Part shown: piece by piece, positions 1 to 8,625 of the stretch
Layout of the letters: every line of letters begins with the position of its first letter
Position numbering within the stretch: position 1 is the stretch's first letter
Source: Paraherbaspirillum soli
Lineage (GTDB): Bacteria > Pseudomonadota > Gammaproteobacteria > Burkholderiales > Burkholderiaceae_D
DNA length: 64,000 nt
Assembly: GCF_042654985.1 (NCBI RefSeq)
Contig: NZ_JBHSMT010000008.1
Span: forward strand, 186,001 to 250,000
Direction: 5' to 3'
The notes under the pieces: model-generated
The model's input: only the letters and a program-made list of their open reading frames with translations
The model's database searches: none
What the model was told of the DNA's origin: nothing
Program-made: the position numbers and the translations under genes

Positions 1-154
1 CGAATACGCGATGATCAAGGCGGCGGCGCAAAATGGCTGGCTGGATCACGACAAAACCATGATGGAAGCCATGCTCGCATTCAAGCGCGCCGGCGCCGAC
101 GGCGTGCTGACTTATTTTGCGCTGGACATCGCCCGCCACTTGAAGAAGGTCTGA
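1..154 (+). CDS. hemB: delta-aminolevulinic acid dehydratase (porphobilinogen synthase), C-terminal end only
   Basis: Only the last 50 codons are in the window; the 5' part lies to the left. The tail reads AAAQNGWLDHDKTMMEAMLA and then GADGVLTYFALDIARHL, the typical HemB C-terminal helices that close the TIM barrel. The enzyme joins two 5-aminolevulinates to porphobilinogen in haem synthesis. The active-site lysines and metal ligands are outside the window. A hairpin terminator follows seven bases after the TGA stop. The assignment rests on this tail alone, so it is good but not certain. Confidence 0.85.
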   Translation, partial: EYAMIKAAAQNGWLDHDKTMMEAMLAFKRAGADGVLTYFALDIARHLKKV

Positions 155-160
155 TAAAAC

Positions 161-191
161 AAGCAGGCGGATCCGCGAGATCCGCCTGCTT
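161..191 (+). terminator. hairpin terminator after hemB
   Basis: A perfect 13-bp inverted repeat (161-173 with 179-191) has a 5-base loop. The T tract after it is poor (TTGCCCC), so it may act mainly as a 3'-end stabiliser or a weak terminator. Confidence 0.7.
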
Positions 192-347
192 TGCCCCCCT
201 CCCCGCCTAGCCCTGCCTGGAATCGATCCAGCGTCCGCATCCAGGCTAGTTGCCCATGCGCAAAAATGCCCCCGCTTTTTCTTGCACTCTCGGTTACCAT
301 TCAAACCAATAACGACCGATCGCATGCAATGCGACAAGGAGACCTTC

Positions 348-1604
348 ATGCAAGAAAAAGTGATCACGCTGGCGACGCCGGTTTTCTTCCTATTAATCTT
401 CACTGAGCTAATCGTCGGCCTGCTCAGGAAACGCAACACCTACCGCGTCAACGATGCCATCAACAGCATCAGTCTCGGCGTCTTGAGCCAGATCTCCGGC
501 GCCTTCATGCAACTACTGCGGATCGGCATTTATGCCTGGCTGGTTCGGCATGTGGCACTACTTGAATTGCCAGCCAATAGCATCTGGGTGTGGGTCTCCG
601 GTTTGCTGCTGTACGATTTCTGTTACTACTGGCTGCATCGCTTTGGCCATGAAGTCAACATCCTGTGGGCCGCCCATGTGGTGCACCATCAAAGCGAGGA
701 ATACAACCTGTCGACCGCGCTTCGCCAGACCAGCAGCGGCGCGCTTTTGGGCTGGATTTTTTATGTGCCGATGGCGCTGCTCGGCTACCCGCCGGAAGTT
801 TTTGCGGCAGTGGCACTGATCGACTTGATCTATCAATTTTGGGTGCATACGCAACAGATCGGCAAGCTCGGCTGGTTTGACCGGGTGTTTGTATCGCCAT
901 CAAATCATCGTGCGCATCACGCCGTCAACGACGTCTATCTCGACAAAAATTACGGCGGCATTTTGATTTTGTGGGATCGCTTATTCGGCACCTTCACCGA
1001 AGAGCAAGATCAGGAGCCGGTGGTCTACGGCACCCGCAGTCCGCTACGCAGCTGGAACCCGGTGTGGGCAAATTTGGAAGTGTATAAAGCGCTCTGGCTC
1101 GACGCCTGGCGCGCGCGCCAGGTCGGCGACAAATTGCGCGTCTGGATTGCCCGGCCCGGTTGGCGTCCGGCCGATGTCGCCGCCGCGTGGCCCAGCTCGC
1201 AGTTCGACATCGGACGTCCGCTTTATCATCCGCAACTTACACGCCCGGCACAAATCTATTGCTTGCTGCAATTCACCATCGTGCTGCTAGTCACCACCCA
1301 CTTCCTCGCGGCACAAGCCACCGTTCCGCAACTGGAGTGCCTCGCCTATGCAGTCTGGCTCGGCGCCGGATTGTGGATAGTTGGCGGCTTGATGGAAATG
1401 CGCCCGCTATATGTCGCACTGGAAGCGCTTCGACTGATGGCAACGGCTGCCGGTGTATTACTCGGTCATGCGTGGTTTGGGGCTGTACCGTTAGCACCGC
1501 TGGCACAAGGTTGTATCATCGCGCTGTCGCTCGCGTCGCTAACCGCACTCTGGCGCATTTTCAAACGCTTACCGACCACGCATGGATATCTTTCTCATCA
1601 GTGA
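348..1604 (+). CDS. fatty acid hydroxylase / sterol desaturase superfamily membrane protein
   Basis: This 418-residue membrane-bound di-iron oxygenase has the superfamily's histidine clusters: H97xxxH101, H110xxHH114 (HVVHH) and H187xxHH191 (HRAHH). Several hydrophobic segments flank them, and extra membrane helices at the C-terminus (roughly residues 290-410) resemble alkylglycerol monooxygenase-like relatives. The substrate cannot be read from sequence; lipids, sterol-like compounds or ether lipids are possible. The ATG at 348 was chosen because AAGGAG lies 6 bases upstream; an in-frame ATG at 282 has no such site and adds a non-membrane leader. The 3' end overlaps corA by 23 bases, suggesting cotranscription. 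Confidence 0.85.
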   Translation: MQEKVITLATPVFFLLIFTELIVGLLRKRNTYRVNDAINSISLGVLSQISGAFMQLLRIGIYAWLVRHVALLELPANSIWVWVSGLLLYDFCYYWLHRFGHEVNILWAAHVVHHQSEEYNLSTALRQTSSGALLGWIFYVPMALLGYPPEVFAAVALIDLIYQFWVHTQQIGKLGWFDRVFVSPSNHRAHHAVNDVYLDKNYGGILILWDRLFGTFTEEQDQEPVVYGTRSPLRSWNPVWANLEVYKALWLDAWRARQVGDKLRVWIARPGWRPADVAAAWPSSQFDIGRPLYHPQLTRPAQIYCLLQFTIVLLVTTHFLAAQATVPQLECLAYAVWLGAGLWIVGGLMEMRPLYVALEALRLMATAAGVLLGHAWFGAVPLAPLAQGCIIALSLASLTALWRIFKRLPTTHGYLSHQ

Positions 1605-2736
1605 CAACCAAGTCACGCAAATCAGCGAAACACCAGACTCGGCACCAGCTCAAGGTTTTCTGTGGATTGACGCCACCCATGAAGAAATCGCCGCCAATCC
1701 CGAGGCCTGGCGCGATGCGATTGCCCGCGCCACAGGCACCCAGATATACGAGCCGCATCTGACCGATGCAATCAATCCGAATCATCCGTCGTACTTCGAT
1801 TCGACCCAGGATTACGGCATGGTCATATTTCGCAAACTTTCACTGAATGGCGATGCCGACAATGTCACCGACGCCAATGGCAGCAGCACGCTCGAAAGCA
1901 CCGCCCCTCAATCCGCAACCGTTGAAAGCGCCAGCAGCAAACGCAGAATACCTGCGGCACTGAGCAAGCTGGCGACGCAGCCGGTCATGTTCCTGATCAT
2001 GGATCGCGCATTGATTACCGTGCATGAGCGCTATAGCCGCACTATCAGCGCTACGCGCAACCGCTTGCTCGACTTTTGCAATCGATCCGAGAAAGCGCTG
2101 CACGCCACTCGGCTGCCGACCTCGCCGGAAGATTTATTGCTGCGCCTGATCAATGCGATGGTCGATCAATATCTGGATTTGCGCCAACCGCTCACGACCC
2201 AACTGGATCGCTGGCAACGAGCCTTGCTCGACCCGCGGCGCCCGTTCAAGGATTGGCTGGCCTTGCTGGATGCGCGGATCGAATTGCGCAAGCTGGAAAA
2301 CCTGTGCGAAGAACAGCACGACGCGATACAGGAGTTACGCGATTATTTCGTCGACACTGAAGACGGCCTTGAAATAAGCCGCGCCAAGGATTTGCTGCTG
2401 GTACGCATCCATGACGTGATGGAACACATTACCCGCGTGCTGAATCATGCGCGGCGGCTTGAGTCTTCGATCGAATCGGCGGTACAGATTCATTTCTCGG
2501 CGGTTGCTCATCGCACCAACGAGATCATGCGAACCTTGACGGTGATCACTGCGCTGTTCATGCCATTGACGCTGATTACCGGGATTTTCGGCATGAATTT
2601 CAACGAGATGCCGCTACTCAAAAACAATGCCGGATTCTGGATCACGATGGCCAGCATGGGCGTGATTGTGATCGCCATGCTGCTGTTCTTCCAGCGTCGT
2701 CGTTACCTGGAGAATCAGATTATTGACCGGCGCTAA
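1582..2736 (+). CDS. corA: CorA-family divalent cation (Mg2+) transporter
   Basis: The protein has 384 residues, an acidic cytosolic N-terminal domain, a long coiled helix region (about 200-320) and two C-terminal membrane helices. The pore signature GMN is at residues 337-339 (TGIFGMNFNEMP), after the first membrane helix, as in all CorA channels. CorA pentamers carry Mg2+ and sometimes Co2+ or Ni2+ into the cytoplasm. An insert of about 30 residues rich in Ala and Ser (near residues 95-125) is not part of the core fold. The start lies inside the preceding hydroxylase gene, so translation may be coupled. A zinc-exporter ZntB-like role is possible. Confidence 0.9.
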   Translation: MDIFLISDNQVTQISETPDSAPAQGFLWIDATHEEIAANPEAWRDAIARATGTQIYEPHLTDAINPNHPSYFDSTQDYGMVIFRKLSLNGDADNVTDANGSSTLESTAPQSATVESASSKRRIPAALSKLATQPVMFLIMDRALITVHERYSRTISATRNRLLDFCNRSEKALHATRLPTSPEDLLLRLINAMVDQYLDLRQPLTTQLDRWQRALLDPRRPFKDWLALLDARIELRKLENLCEEQHDAIQELRDYFVDTEDGLEISRAKDLLLVRIHDVMEHITRVLNHARRLESSIESAVQIHFSAVAHRTNEIMRTLTVITALFMPLTLITGIFGMNFNEMPLLKNNAGFWITMASMGVIVIAMLLFFQRRRYLENQIIDRR

Positions 2737-2768
2737 CAGCGCTGCACGCAGCCTGTTAGGCACACAAG

Positions 2769-2808
2769 AAAGCCCCGCCAAACTCGATGCTTGAATTTGA
2801 CGGGGCTT
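2769..2808. terminator. bidirectional terminator between corA and the peroxiredoxin gene
   Basis: AAGCCCCG at 2770-2777 pairs with CGGGGCTT at 2801-2808, with further partly paired bases inside. Read on the minus strand it ends in TTTCTT, which suits the convergent peroxiredoxin gene. Confidence 0.75.
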
Positions 2809-2838
2809 CAAAGATCTTCACTAGCGGATGCGCTATTT

Positions 2839-3480
2839 TCAATTGCGATTCGGTTGCGGAGTCAGCCGCAAATAAGGCCGTATAGCCTTATACCCTTTTG
2901 GAAATCTGCGCTTGATTTCTGCTTCATCCTGCAACGACGGCACGATCACAACCTCATCGCCATCCTTCCAGTTGGCTGGCGTTGCAACCAGGTGGTTATC
3001 CGTCAATTGCAAGGAATCGATGACGCGCAGGATTTCATCGAAGTTGCGTCCGGTGCTGGCCGGGTAGGTGATGGTCAGACGCACTTTTTTGGCTGGATCG
3101 ATCACGAACAAGGAGCGGACAGTGGCCGTGGCGCTGGCGTTCGGATGAATCAGGTCGTACAGGTCCGATACCTTGCGGTCGGCATCGGCAATGATCGGAA
3201 AACCAACCACGGTGTTTTGTGTTTCGTTGATGTCCTTGATCCATTCCAGATGTTTGTCGGCCGGATCGACCGACAGTGCAATCACTTTGACACCGCGTTG
3301 TTCAAATTGCGATTTCAATTTGGACGTCAGGCCAAGCTCGGTGGTGCAGACCGGCGTGAAGTCGGCCGGGTGGGAAAACAGCACCACCCACGAGTCCCCG
3401 GCCCAATCGTAAAAATTGATCTTGCCGAGCGAAGAGTCTTGCTCAAAATCAGGGGCGGTATCACCAAGATGTAGGCTCAT
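2839..3480 (-). CDS. 1-Cys peroxiredoxin (AhpC/TSA family, Prx6 type)
   Basis: This 213-residue thiol peroxidase reduces H2O2 and organic hydroperoxides in the cytoplasm. The peroxidatic site is PVCTTE with Cys45, preceded by FSHPADFT. It is the only cysteine in the protein, so there is no resolving Cys and the enzyme is of 1-Cys type, needing an external thiol. The long C-terminal part (about 150-213), with RRFPKGYKAIRPYLR near the end, is typical of the Prx6 group. The ATG at 3480 has AAGGAG at good spacing. The gene stands alone and shares a terminator with corA. LsfA-like naming is possible but not assigned. Confidence 0.93.
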   Translation of the reverse strand: MSLHLGDTAPDFEQDSSLGKINFYDWAGDSWVVLFSHPADFTPVCTTELGLTSKLKSQFEQRGVKVIALSVDPADKHLEWIKDINETQNTVVGFPIIADADRKVSDLYDLIHPNASATATVRSLFVIDPAKKVRLTITYPASTGRNFDEILRVIDSLQLTDNHLVATPANWKDGDEVVIVPSLQDEAEIKRRFPKGYKAIRPYLRLTPQPNRN

Positions 3481-3682
3481 ATCAGTCTCCTTTAAGTTGC
3501 ATCGGGTTGCTAGTGCCCTGGGCTATTAATTCAGACCACTAGATACATAGATCCAAAACTATATCTTTGCTGCAAAGAGAAGCTAACGAATATTTTCGAC
3601 TACTTAAATAACCTGTCGCTATGAGGCCGATACCAGCACTATCCTCAATCCCTACGTCAATCCCTGCGGCCTCGCCAGGTGA

Positions 3683-5530
3683 TTATTTTTGCAGATCCAG
3701 CACCGACAGCGACTGCAGGAATTTATCGGCATTTTGATAGCCGATCACCTGGCTCCGAGGTATTTCACGGCCCTGCCGGTCGAAAAATATAATTCCTGGG
3801 GGGCCAAACAAATTGAAGCGCTTGAGCATAGCCTTGTCGTCGGCATTGTTGGCTGTCACGTCAATTTGCAGCAACACCATATTGGCGAAACGCGCTTGCA
3901 CGCGTGAGTCGGAGAAAGTGAATTTCTCCATTTCCTTGCATGACACGCACCAGTCCGCATAAAAATCCAGCAGCGCCGTTTTGCCATTGGTTTGCGCCAG
4001 CGCCGCATCCAGATCCGCGACCGACTTGACCCGTACAAATTGCGTATGAGTACTCTGCTGGCCGCTTAAATGTGCCAGCGGCGCCAATACATCGCGACCG
4101 CCGGTGACCGCACCAGCCAGTTGCAGCAGTCCACACGCCATCACCACCGTGCCAACCGCTTTCGCCGGCCAGCCGGACGGCTTGCTCCATAAAAGAAATG
4201 CGCCGTAGCCAGCGCCCAACAGCGCCCAGCCAAGCATTTGCGCCGACACCGGAATCACCGGCGACACCATCCACAATGCGACGCCCAGCATCAACACGCC
4301 GAAGAAGCGTTTCACCGATTCCATCCAGGTGCCGGCACGCGGCAATAACTCGCCGGCTGAAATGCCGACCAGCAGCAACGGTACGCTCATGCCGACAGCC
4401 ATCGCAAACAACGCACTGCCGCCGATCACGACATCGCGCGTCTGGCTAATATAAACCAATGCGCCGGCCAATGGCGCCGCCACACATGGTCCGACGATCA
4501 GCGCCGAAATCGCGCCCATCATAAAAACGCCGATCAGTTTGCCGGCGGATTGCTGGTCGGATGCTTGCGTCAATTTGGTTTGGAACGCTGCCGGCATCTG
4601 CAGTTGATACACGCCGAACATCGACAAGGACATCAGCACCATCAGTAACGCAAACGCCGACAACACCCACGGATTCTGCAAGGTCGCAGACAAGCCTTCA
4701 CCAATCAATCCGGCGGCGATACCGAGTGCGGTATATACCAGCGCCATCCCCAGCGAATAATCGACTGACAGCATAAAGCTGCGTCGACGCCGCACCTGCG
4801 TACCTTCGCCGACAATAATGGATGACAAGATCGGCACCATCGGCAATACGCAAGGTGTAAACGACAAGCCGACGCCGAGCACAAAGAACAAGGGCATGAT
4901 GACGAGCAATTTACCGCCTTTTAACGACGACTCGATGCGACCGATGTCGGCGGCGGGCGCAGCATCTCCCGATGCAGGGGCGACCGCGGTATTGACGTTG
5001 AGTGGGCTAGCGCTATTGGCGGCATTGGAGAGTGGGGTGTCGATTGCGCTGTCAGCGTTCCTGGCGTCAGCGATTGCCTTTAACAAACCGCCGCCGCTTT
5101 TACCGGTCGGCGACAAACTAATGCGGGATTCCATCGGCGGGTAACACAAGCCCTTGTCGGCACAGCCCTGACCGGTGGCAATCAGCGTAAAGCCGGCACT
5201 GGTTTCAACCGGGAGCCGGATGGTGACGCTGTGGTGATAAGTTTCGACATTCTTTTGGAAAGTCTGGTCGAACTTCACGGTGCCGGCCGGGATTTGCGGT
5301 TCGCCCAGGCTTGCACCTTCGGCTTTGAAATGAAAACGCTCGCGGTACATGTAGTAACCGTCCGCAATCGCATAGGTCACTTCGGCCGTTTTGGCATCCG
5401 CCATGCGTGCTGAAAACTTGAATGCGACCTCGGGCGCGAGGTAATCGTCATCTTCCGCATGTGCCGCAGACAGACCCAGCAGGGACAGCATGACCAGGCA
5501 CACCGACCATAGTTTGAGAGATTTAAACAT
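3683..5530 (-). CDS. dsbD: thiol:disulfide interchange protein DsbD
   Basis: This 615-residue inner membrane electron carrier moves reducing power from cytoplasmic thioredoxin to periplasmic DsbC, DsbG and cytochrome-c thioreductases. A signal peptide ends at about residue 25 (SAAHA). The N-terminal periplasmic domain carries C123 and C129 (GCADKGLCY). Eight membrane helices hold C227 (FTPCVLP) and C349 (VGPCVAAP). The C-terminal thioredoxin domain has C528-V-S-C531 (ADWCVSCKE). All six redox cysteines are present. The ATG overlaps the cutA stop by eight bases, the classic cutA-dsbD coupling. It is the last gene of the nodI-nodJ-cutA-dsbD cluster. Confidence 0.97.
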   Translation of the reverse strand: MFKSLKLWSVCLVMLSLLGLSAAHAEDDDYLAPEVAFKFSARMADAKTAEVTYAIADGYYMYRERFHFKAEGASLGEPQIPAGTVKFDQTFQKNVETYHHSVTIRLPVETSAGFTLIATGQGCADKGLCYPPMESRISLSPTGKSGGGLLKAIADARNADSAIDTPLSNAANSASPLNVNTAVAPASGDAAPAADIGRIESSLKGGKLLVIMPLFFVLGVGLSFTPCVLPMVPILSSIIVGEGTQVRRRRSFMLSVDYSLGMALVYTALGIAAGLIGEGLSATLQNPWVLSAFALLMVLMSLSMFGVYQLQMPAAFQTKLTQASDQQSAGKLIGVFMMGAISALIVGPCVAAPLAGALVYISQTRDVVIGGSALFAMAVGMSVPLLLVGISAGELLPRAGTWMESVKRFFGVLMLGVALWMVSPVIPVSAQMLGWALLGAGYGAFLLWSKPSGWPAKAVGTVVMACGLLQLAGAVTGGRDVLAPLAHLSGQQSTHTQFVRVKSVADLDAALAQTNGKTALLDFYADWCVSCKEMEKFTFSDSRVQARFANMVLLQIDVTANNADDKAMLKRFNLFGPPGIIFFDRQGREIPRSQVIGYQNADKFLQSLSVLDLQK

Positions 5531-5855
5531 TCACATCCTTTTGAGTTTCTGCGGCGATCCAGTCGAGATAGGCCGGCAAGCCTGCCACAATCGGTAGCGC
5601 AATAATTGCGGGCAATGCGTACGGATGCACTGCCTTGATCGCATGTTCCAGCTCGGCGTAACGTGCCGCACTGGTCTTGATCAGCAGCGCTACTTCACTT
5701 GCCTGTTCCACCACGCCTTGCCAACGATAAACAGATTGTACGACTGGTAGCAGATTGACACAGGCAGCTAATTTACGTTCCACAAGTTGTCGCGCCAATG
5801 CCTCGGCGACCAGCAAATCGGGCAAGTTGGTGAGTACCAACAACGCGTCTGACAT
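5523..5855 (-). CDS. cutA: divalent cation tolerance protein CutA
   Basis: This is a 110-residue member of the CutA1 family of small trimeric proteins with a ferredoxin-like fold. Family landmarks are visible: KLAACVNLLP in the middle, then YRWQGVVEQASEVALLIKT and HPYALPAIIALP. CutA was linked to copper tolerance, but its molecular role remains unclear. The ATG at 5855 has GGGAGGA at correct spacing; a GTG five codons upstream has no ribosome site of its own. The 3' end overlaps dsbD by eight bases, and nodJ ends 22 bases upstream, so the four genes probably form one transcript. Confidence 0.95.
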   Translation of the reverse strand: MSDALLVLTNLPDLLVAEALARQLVERKLAACVNLLPVVQSVYRWQGVVEQASEVALLIKTSAARYAELEHAIKAVHPYALPAIIALPIVAGLPAYLDWIAAETQKDVNV

Positions 5856-5877
5856 AGTCGTTCCTCCCACCGATTCC

Positions 5878-6654
5878 TTACAATAAACGGCGGCGGGTCA
5901 ACACCACCGCGACGTAAAAACCGAGTCCGCAATAGGCTAGCAGAATCGTCAGATCGGCTATCGGCGCGACAGGCCAGCTACCGAGCAACAATGGCCGCAC
6001 CAAGTTGACGGCAGCACTCAACGGCAACAAATGCGACACGATTTGCAACCAGCCGGGCAATTGCGCGGTTGGGTAGTAAACGCCGGACAGGAAAATCATC
6101 GGCGTCAGCATCAAAGTGAAATAGTAAGTGAAAAAGTCATAGCCCTTAGCCAGCGCGTTAAACACCAGCCCCAGCGAGGCGAACGTCATACCGATCAAAA
6201 ACAGTAGCGGCAGCACCAGTACCGTATGCAGATGCAAGCCGATGCCGAGTGCGAACATCACACCGAGGATCGCGACGCCAGAAATCAGCGCTTTGGTAGC
6301 CGCCCACAACATCTCTGCCAGCACAATGTCGTCCAACGCCAGCGGCGCATTCAACAATGCATCCCAGGTCTTCTGGACATGCATCCGGGAAAACGCCGAG
6401 TACAGCGCCTCAAATGAGGACGCCATCATGATCGACATGCAGATCGACCCGGACGCAAGGTAATGGATATACGGAATGCCGTTGATTTGATGCAGCAAAC
6501 TGCCCAGACCGTAGCCGAAAGCAATCAGCGTAATCAGCGGGTCGGCGATATTGCCGAGCACGCTAGCCAGCGCCAGTTTCTTCCAGACCAGGAAGTTACG
6601 CTGCCAGATCGGCCTGAAGCGGCCCGAAAATTCGGGTAATGCATATATATTCAT
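5878..6654 (-). CDS. nodJ: ABC-2 type transporter permease, NodJ-like
   Basis: This 258-residue integral membrane protein has six predicted helices, in the NodJ/DrrB family of ABC-2 export permeases. It pairs with the ATPase encoded just upstream. The motif YFTLMLTPMIFLSGVYYP near residue 175 is typical of the family. The exported substrate is unknown; in rhizobia the pair exports Nod factors, while non-symbiotic relatives carry other lipids or glycolipids. The ATG at 6654 sits at the edge of a 345-bp inserted element, and its A belongs to the TA target duplication. No Shine-Dalgarno sequence is left upstream. A second in-frame ATG (6669), derived from the element, would add MSTGP. Confidence 0.88.
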   Translation of the reverse strand: MNIYALPEFSGRFRPIWQRNFLVWKKLALASVLGNIADPLITLIAFGYGLGSLLHQINGIPYIHYLASGSICMSIMMASSFEALYSAFSRMHVQKTWDALLNAPLALDDIVLAEMLWAATKALISGVAILGVMFALGIGLHLHTVLVLPLLFLIGMTFASLGLVFNALAKGYDFFTYYFTLMLTPMIFLSGVYYPTAQLPGWLQIVSHLLPLSAAVNLVRPLLLGSWPVAPIADLTILLAYCGLGFYVAVVLTRRRLL

Positions 6655-6655
6655 A

Positions 6656-7000
6656 GGGCCTGTTGACATATAAATTGGGAGTGCGAATGGGTCTAAAACG
6701 CTGCAGGGCTAGGCGCAGGTTGCGCAGTTTGGCGAGCCAAACAAGTGACCTGCAACAACGCCATGCAGCGTTTTAGGCCCATTCCCTCCGGGTTCAAACC
6801 AAAACGCGCGCCGGACTGCGTTGTGCGCCTTGCAAGGGGGAACCACCCCTTGCCGCGCCACACCCTTGCAGGGCGCATCTGTGCTGGTAAGCGCAGATCG
6901 TTACGCAGGCGCGCAGCATACTGCGCGAATTCCCTGCTTCACCCTTGCCGGCACACGTTTTGGTTTGAACGCATCTCCCAATTTATATGTCAACAGGCCC
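6656..7000. mobile_element. MITE-like element with 26-bp terminal inverted repeats, TA target duplication
   Basis: The first 26 bases (6656-6681, starting GGGCCTGTTGACATATAAAT) are exactly repeated in inverted form at 6975-7000. TA flanks both ends (6654-6655 and 7001-7002). Internal inverted repeats nest inside: 6688-6707 with 6763-6782, and about 6790-6805 with 6956-6971, so the whole element can fold. No transposase frame is present, so it would need help from an element elsewhere. The TA duplication fits IS5- or IS630-like helpers, which is an inference. It sits between nodI and nodJ and forms both the nodI stop and the nodJ start context. Confidence 0.85.
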
Positions 7001-7953
7001 TAGTCCCGCATCTCTCTACCGGTCAGTTTTAGGAATAAGTCTTCCAGGCTGGCAGGACGATGAATATAGCGCACGCCATTGGTCACTTGCAGTTCTTGCA
7101 GCAAGAGCTGGGCATCGTCGGTGTAGCAAAATGCGGTTTCGCCGCTGATCTCAATCCGTACGGAGTTATGCTTGCCGGCGGCCTCGACCCAGGCCTTGGC
7201 ATTCTCGCCGTAGACCTCTACAACTTCCGCCTCGATATGCTCGGCGATCAGGTTGCGCGGCGTGCCCTCGGCGATCTTGCGGCCATGGTCCACCACGGCC
7301 AGGCGATCACAAAGGCGTTCGGCCTCGTCCATAAAATGGGTCGTCAGGAAAATGGTCTTGCCTTGACTCAGCAGCATCTTCAGCCGTTCCCAAATCATAT
7401 GCCGCGCCTGCGGATCAAGACCGGTGGTCGGCTCATCCATGAACAGCAGATCGGGATCGTTGATCAGCGCCCGCGCGAGCGTCAGGCGACGCCGCATGCC
7501 TCCGGACAGTTCGCTGATTCGGGCATCTTTTTTGGCTGTCAGATTGGAAAACTCCAACAGCATCGGGATCCTGGCCCGGATCTCGGCGTCGCCTATGCCG
7601 AAGTAACGCCCAAACACTTGCAGGTTTTCCGACACAGTGAAATCAGGATCCAGGTTATCCGCCTGCGGCACCACCCCGACCCGCAGCCGCGCCGAACGCG
7701 CCTGAGAAGGAATCGCATGTCCAGCCAAGGTAATTTCGCCGCTGTCGGCAGTGATCAGTCCAAGACATAAGCGCAAGGTTGTGGTCTTGCCTGCGCCATT
7801 GGGACCGAGCAGGCCGTAGCATTCGCCACGTCGCAACGCAAACGACAAATCGTCAATGACAACCGAACTTGCGCCGGCGCTGTTGAAGGATTTACGTAAA
7901 TTCGTGACCGTAAGAATATTCGATTCGATATGGGGCACTGGAATTGGCGGCAT
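7000..7953 (-). CDS. nodI: ABC transporter ATP-binding protein, NodI-like
   Basis: This 317-residue ATPase subunit partners the NodJ-like permease. Walker A is GPNGAGKTT, the signature is LSGGMRRR, and Walker B is LLFMDEPTTGLD, followed by the switch histidine in FLTTHFMDEAERL. The C-terminal extension (about 235-317) is typical of the NodI/DrrA group. The TAG stop is made of the TA target bases plus the first base of the inserted element. Without the element the frame would run 19 more codons into nodJ. The protein nevertheless ends LTGREMRD, close to the usual NodI end, so function is probably kept. Confidence 0.92.
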   Translation of the reverse strand: MPPIPVPHIESNILTVTNLRKSFNSAGASSVVIDDLSFALRRGECYGLLGPNGAGKTTTLRLCLGLITADSGEITLAGHAIPSQARSARLRVGVVPQADNLDPDFTVSENLQVFGRYFGIGDAEIRARIPMLLEFSNLTAKKDARISELSGGMRRRLTLARALINDPDLLFMDEPTTGLDPQARHMIWERLKMLLSQGKTIFLTTHFMDEAERLCDRLAVVDHGRKIAEGTPRNLIAEHIEAEVVEVYGENAKAWVEAAGKHNSVRIEISGETAFCYTDDAQLLLQELQVTNGVRYIHRPASLEDLFLKLTGREMRD

Positions 7954-8007
7954 GTTGGGTTGACAGATTTTTACAGTGAGCGAAGAAACACAAAATCGTC
8001 GTTGAAA

Positions 8008-8038
8008 ATAAAAAAGCCAGGCTAGGCCTGGCTTTTCA
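8008..8038 (-). terminator. intrinsic terminator at the end of the alpha ribosomal operon
   Basis: On the minus strand AAGCCAGGC pairs with GCCTGGCTT around a three-base loop and runs into a T-rich tract (TTTTTTATTTT). It lies about 35 bases after the rplQ stop and closes the ribosomal block. Confidence 0.85.
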
Positions 8039-8070
8039 TTTTAACGCAGCTCGTAAGCTGACGCTTTGCA

Positions 8071-8466
8071 TTACTCTGCAGTCACTACTTCTGCAGCATC
8101 GCTGACTTCCGGACGGTCGAGCAGCTCGACGTATGCCATCGGCGCATTGTCGCCAACACGGAAACCCATCTTCAGAATACGCAGGTAACCGCCATTGCGA
8201 TTTGCGTAGCGTGGGCCCAGTTCAGCGAATAGCTTCAAGACCATTTCACGGTCGCGCAGACGGCTGAATGCCAGACGCTTGTTAGCCAGTGTATCGGTCT
8301 TGCCCAATGTCAGGATCGGCTCGATGACGCGGCGCAGTTCTTTTGCTTTTGGCAGAGTGGTCTTGATCGCTTCGTGACGCAGCAGCGAAACAGTCATGTT
8401 GCGCAGCATTGCCAGACGGTGGGAAGAAGTACGATTTAATTTACGAAGACCGTGACGGTGACGCAT
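8071..8466 (-). CDS. rplQ: 50S ribosomal protein L17
   Basis: The 131-residue protein begins MRHRHGLRKLNRTSSHRLAM, the L17 signature, and keeps GLRKL/SSHR and the RVGDNAPMAYVEL segment near the C-terminus. It binds 23S rRNA near the peptide exit region. It is the last gene of the alpha operon, followed by a strong terminator. The gap to rpoA is 159 bases, longer than usual, and contains a hairpin. Confidence 0.98.
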   Translation of the reverse strand: MRHRHGLRKLNRTSSHRLAMLRNMTVSLLRHEAIKTTLPKAKELRRVIEPILTLGKTDTLANKRLAFSRLRDREMVLKLFAELGPRYANRNGGYLRILKMGFRVGDNAPMAYVELLDRPEVSDAAEVVTAE

Positions 8467-8582
8467 GGTAATTCCTTTCAGTTTTTGAGTTTAAATCCAG
8501 CTCTTCGATCGATTTCAGCAATGCTGCCTGGTCGCGGGCCGGTTTATGTGAATGAAGCAAATGGTGAAGCTATAAAACGACA

Positions 8583-8611
8583 TCAGGGGCGAGATTTTAT
8601 CCCACCCCTGA
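8583..8611 (-). other. hairpin between rpoA and rplQ
   Basis: TCAGGGG (8583-8589) is the inverted match of CCCCTGA (8605-8611). Read on the minus strand a moderately T-rich stretch (TGTCGTTTTATAG) follows, so this may be a weak attenuator or an mRNA processing site. Confidence 0.5.
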
Positions 8612-8625
8612 CGGAACAACAAATA

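Noticed and set aside
3481..3682. Possible promoter or OxyR site before the peroxiredoxin gene
   Set aside because: No box pair with acceptable spacing and match was found, so none is reported.
6745..7032. Small frames within the inserted element between nodI and nodJ
   Set aside because: They follow the nested inverted repeats of a MITE and do not resemble a transposase.
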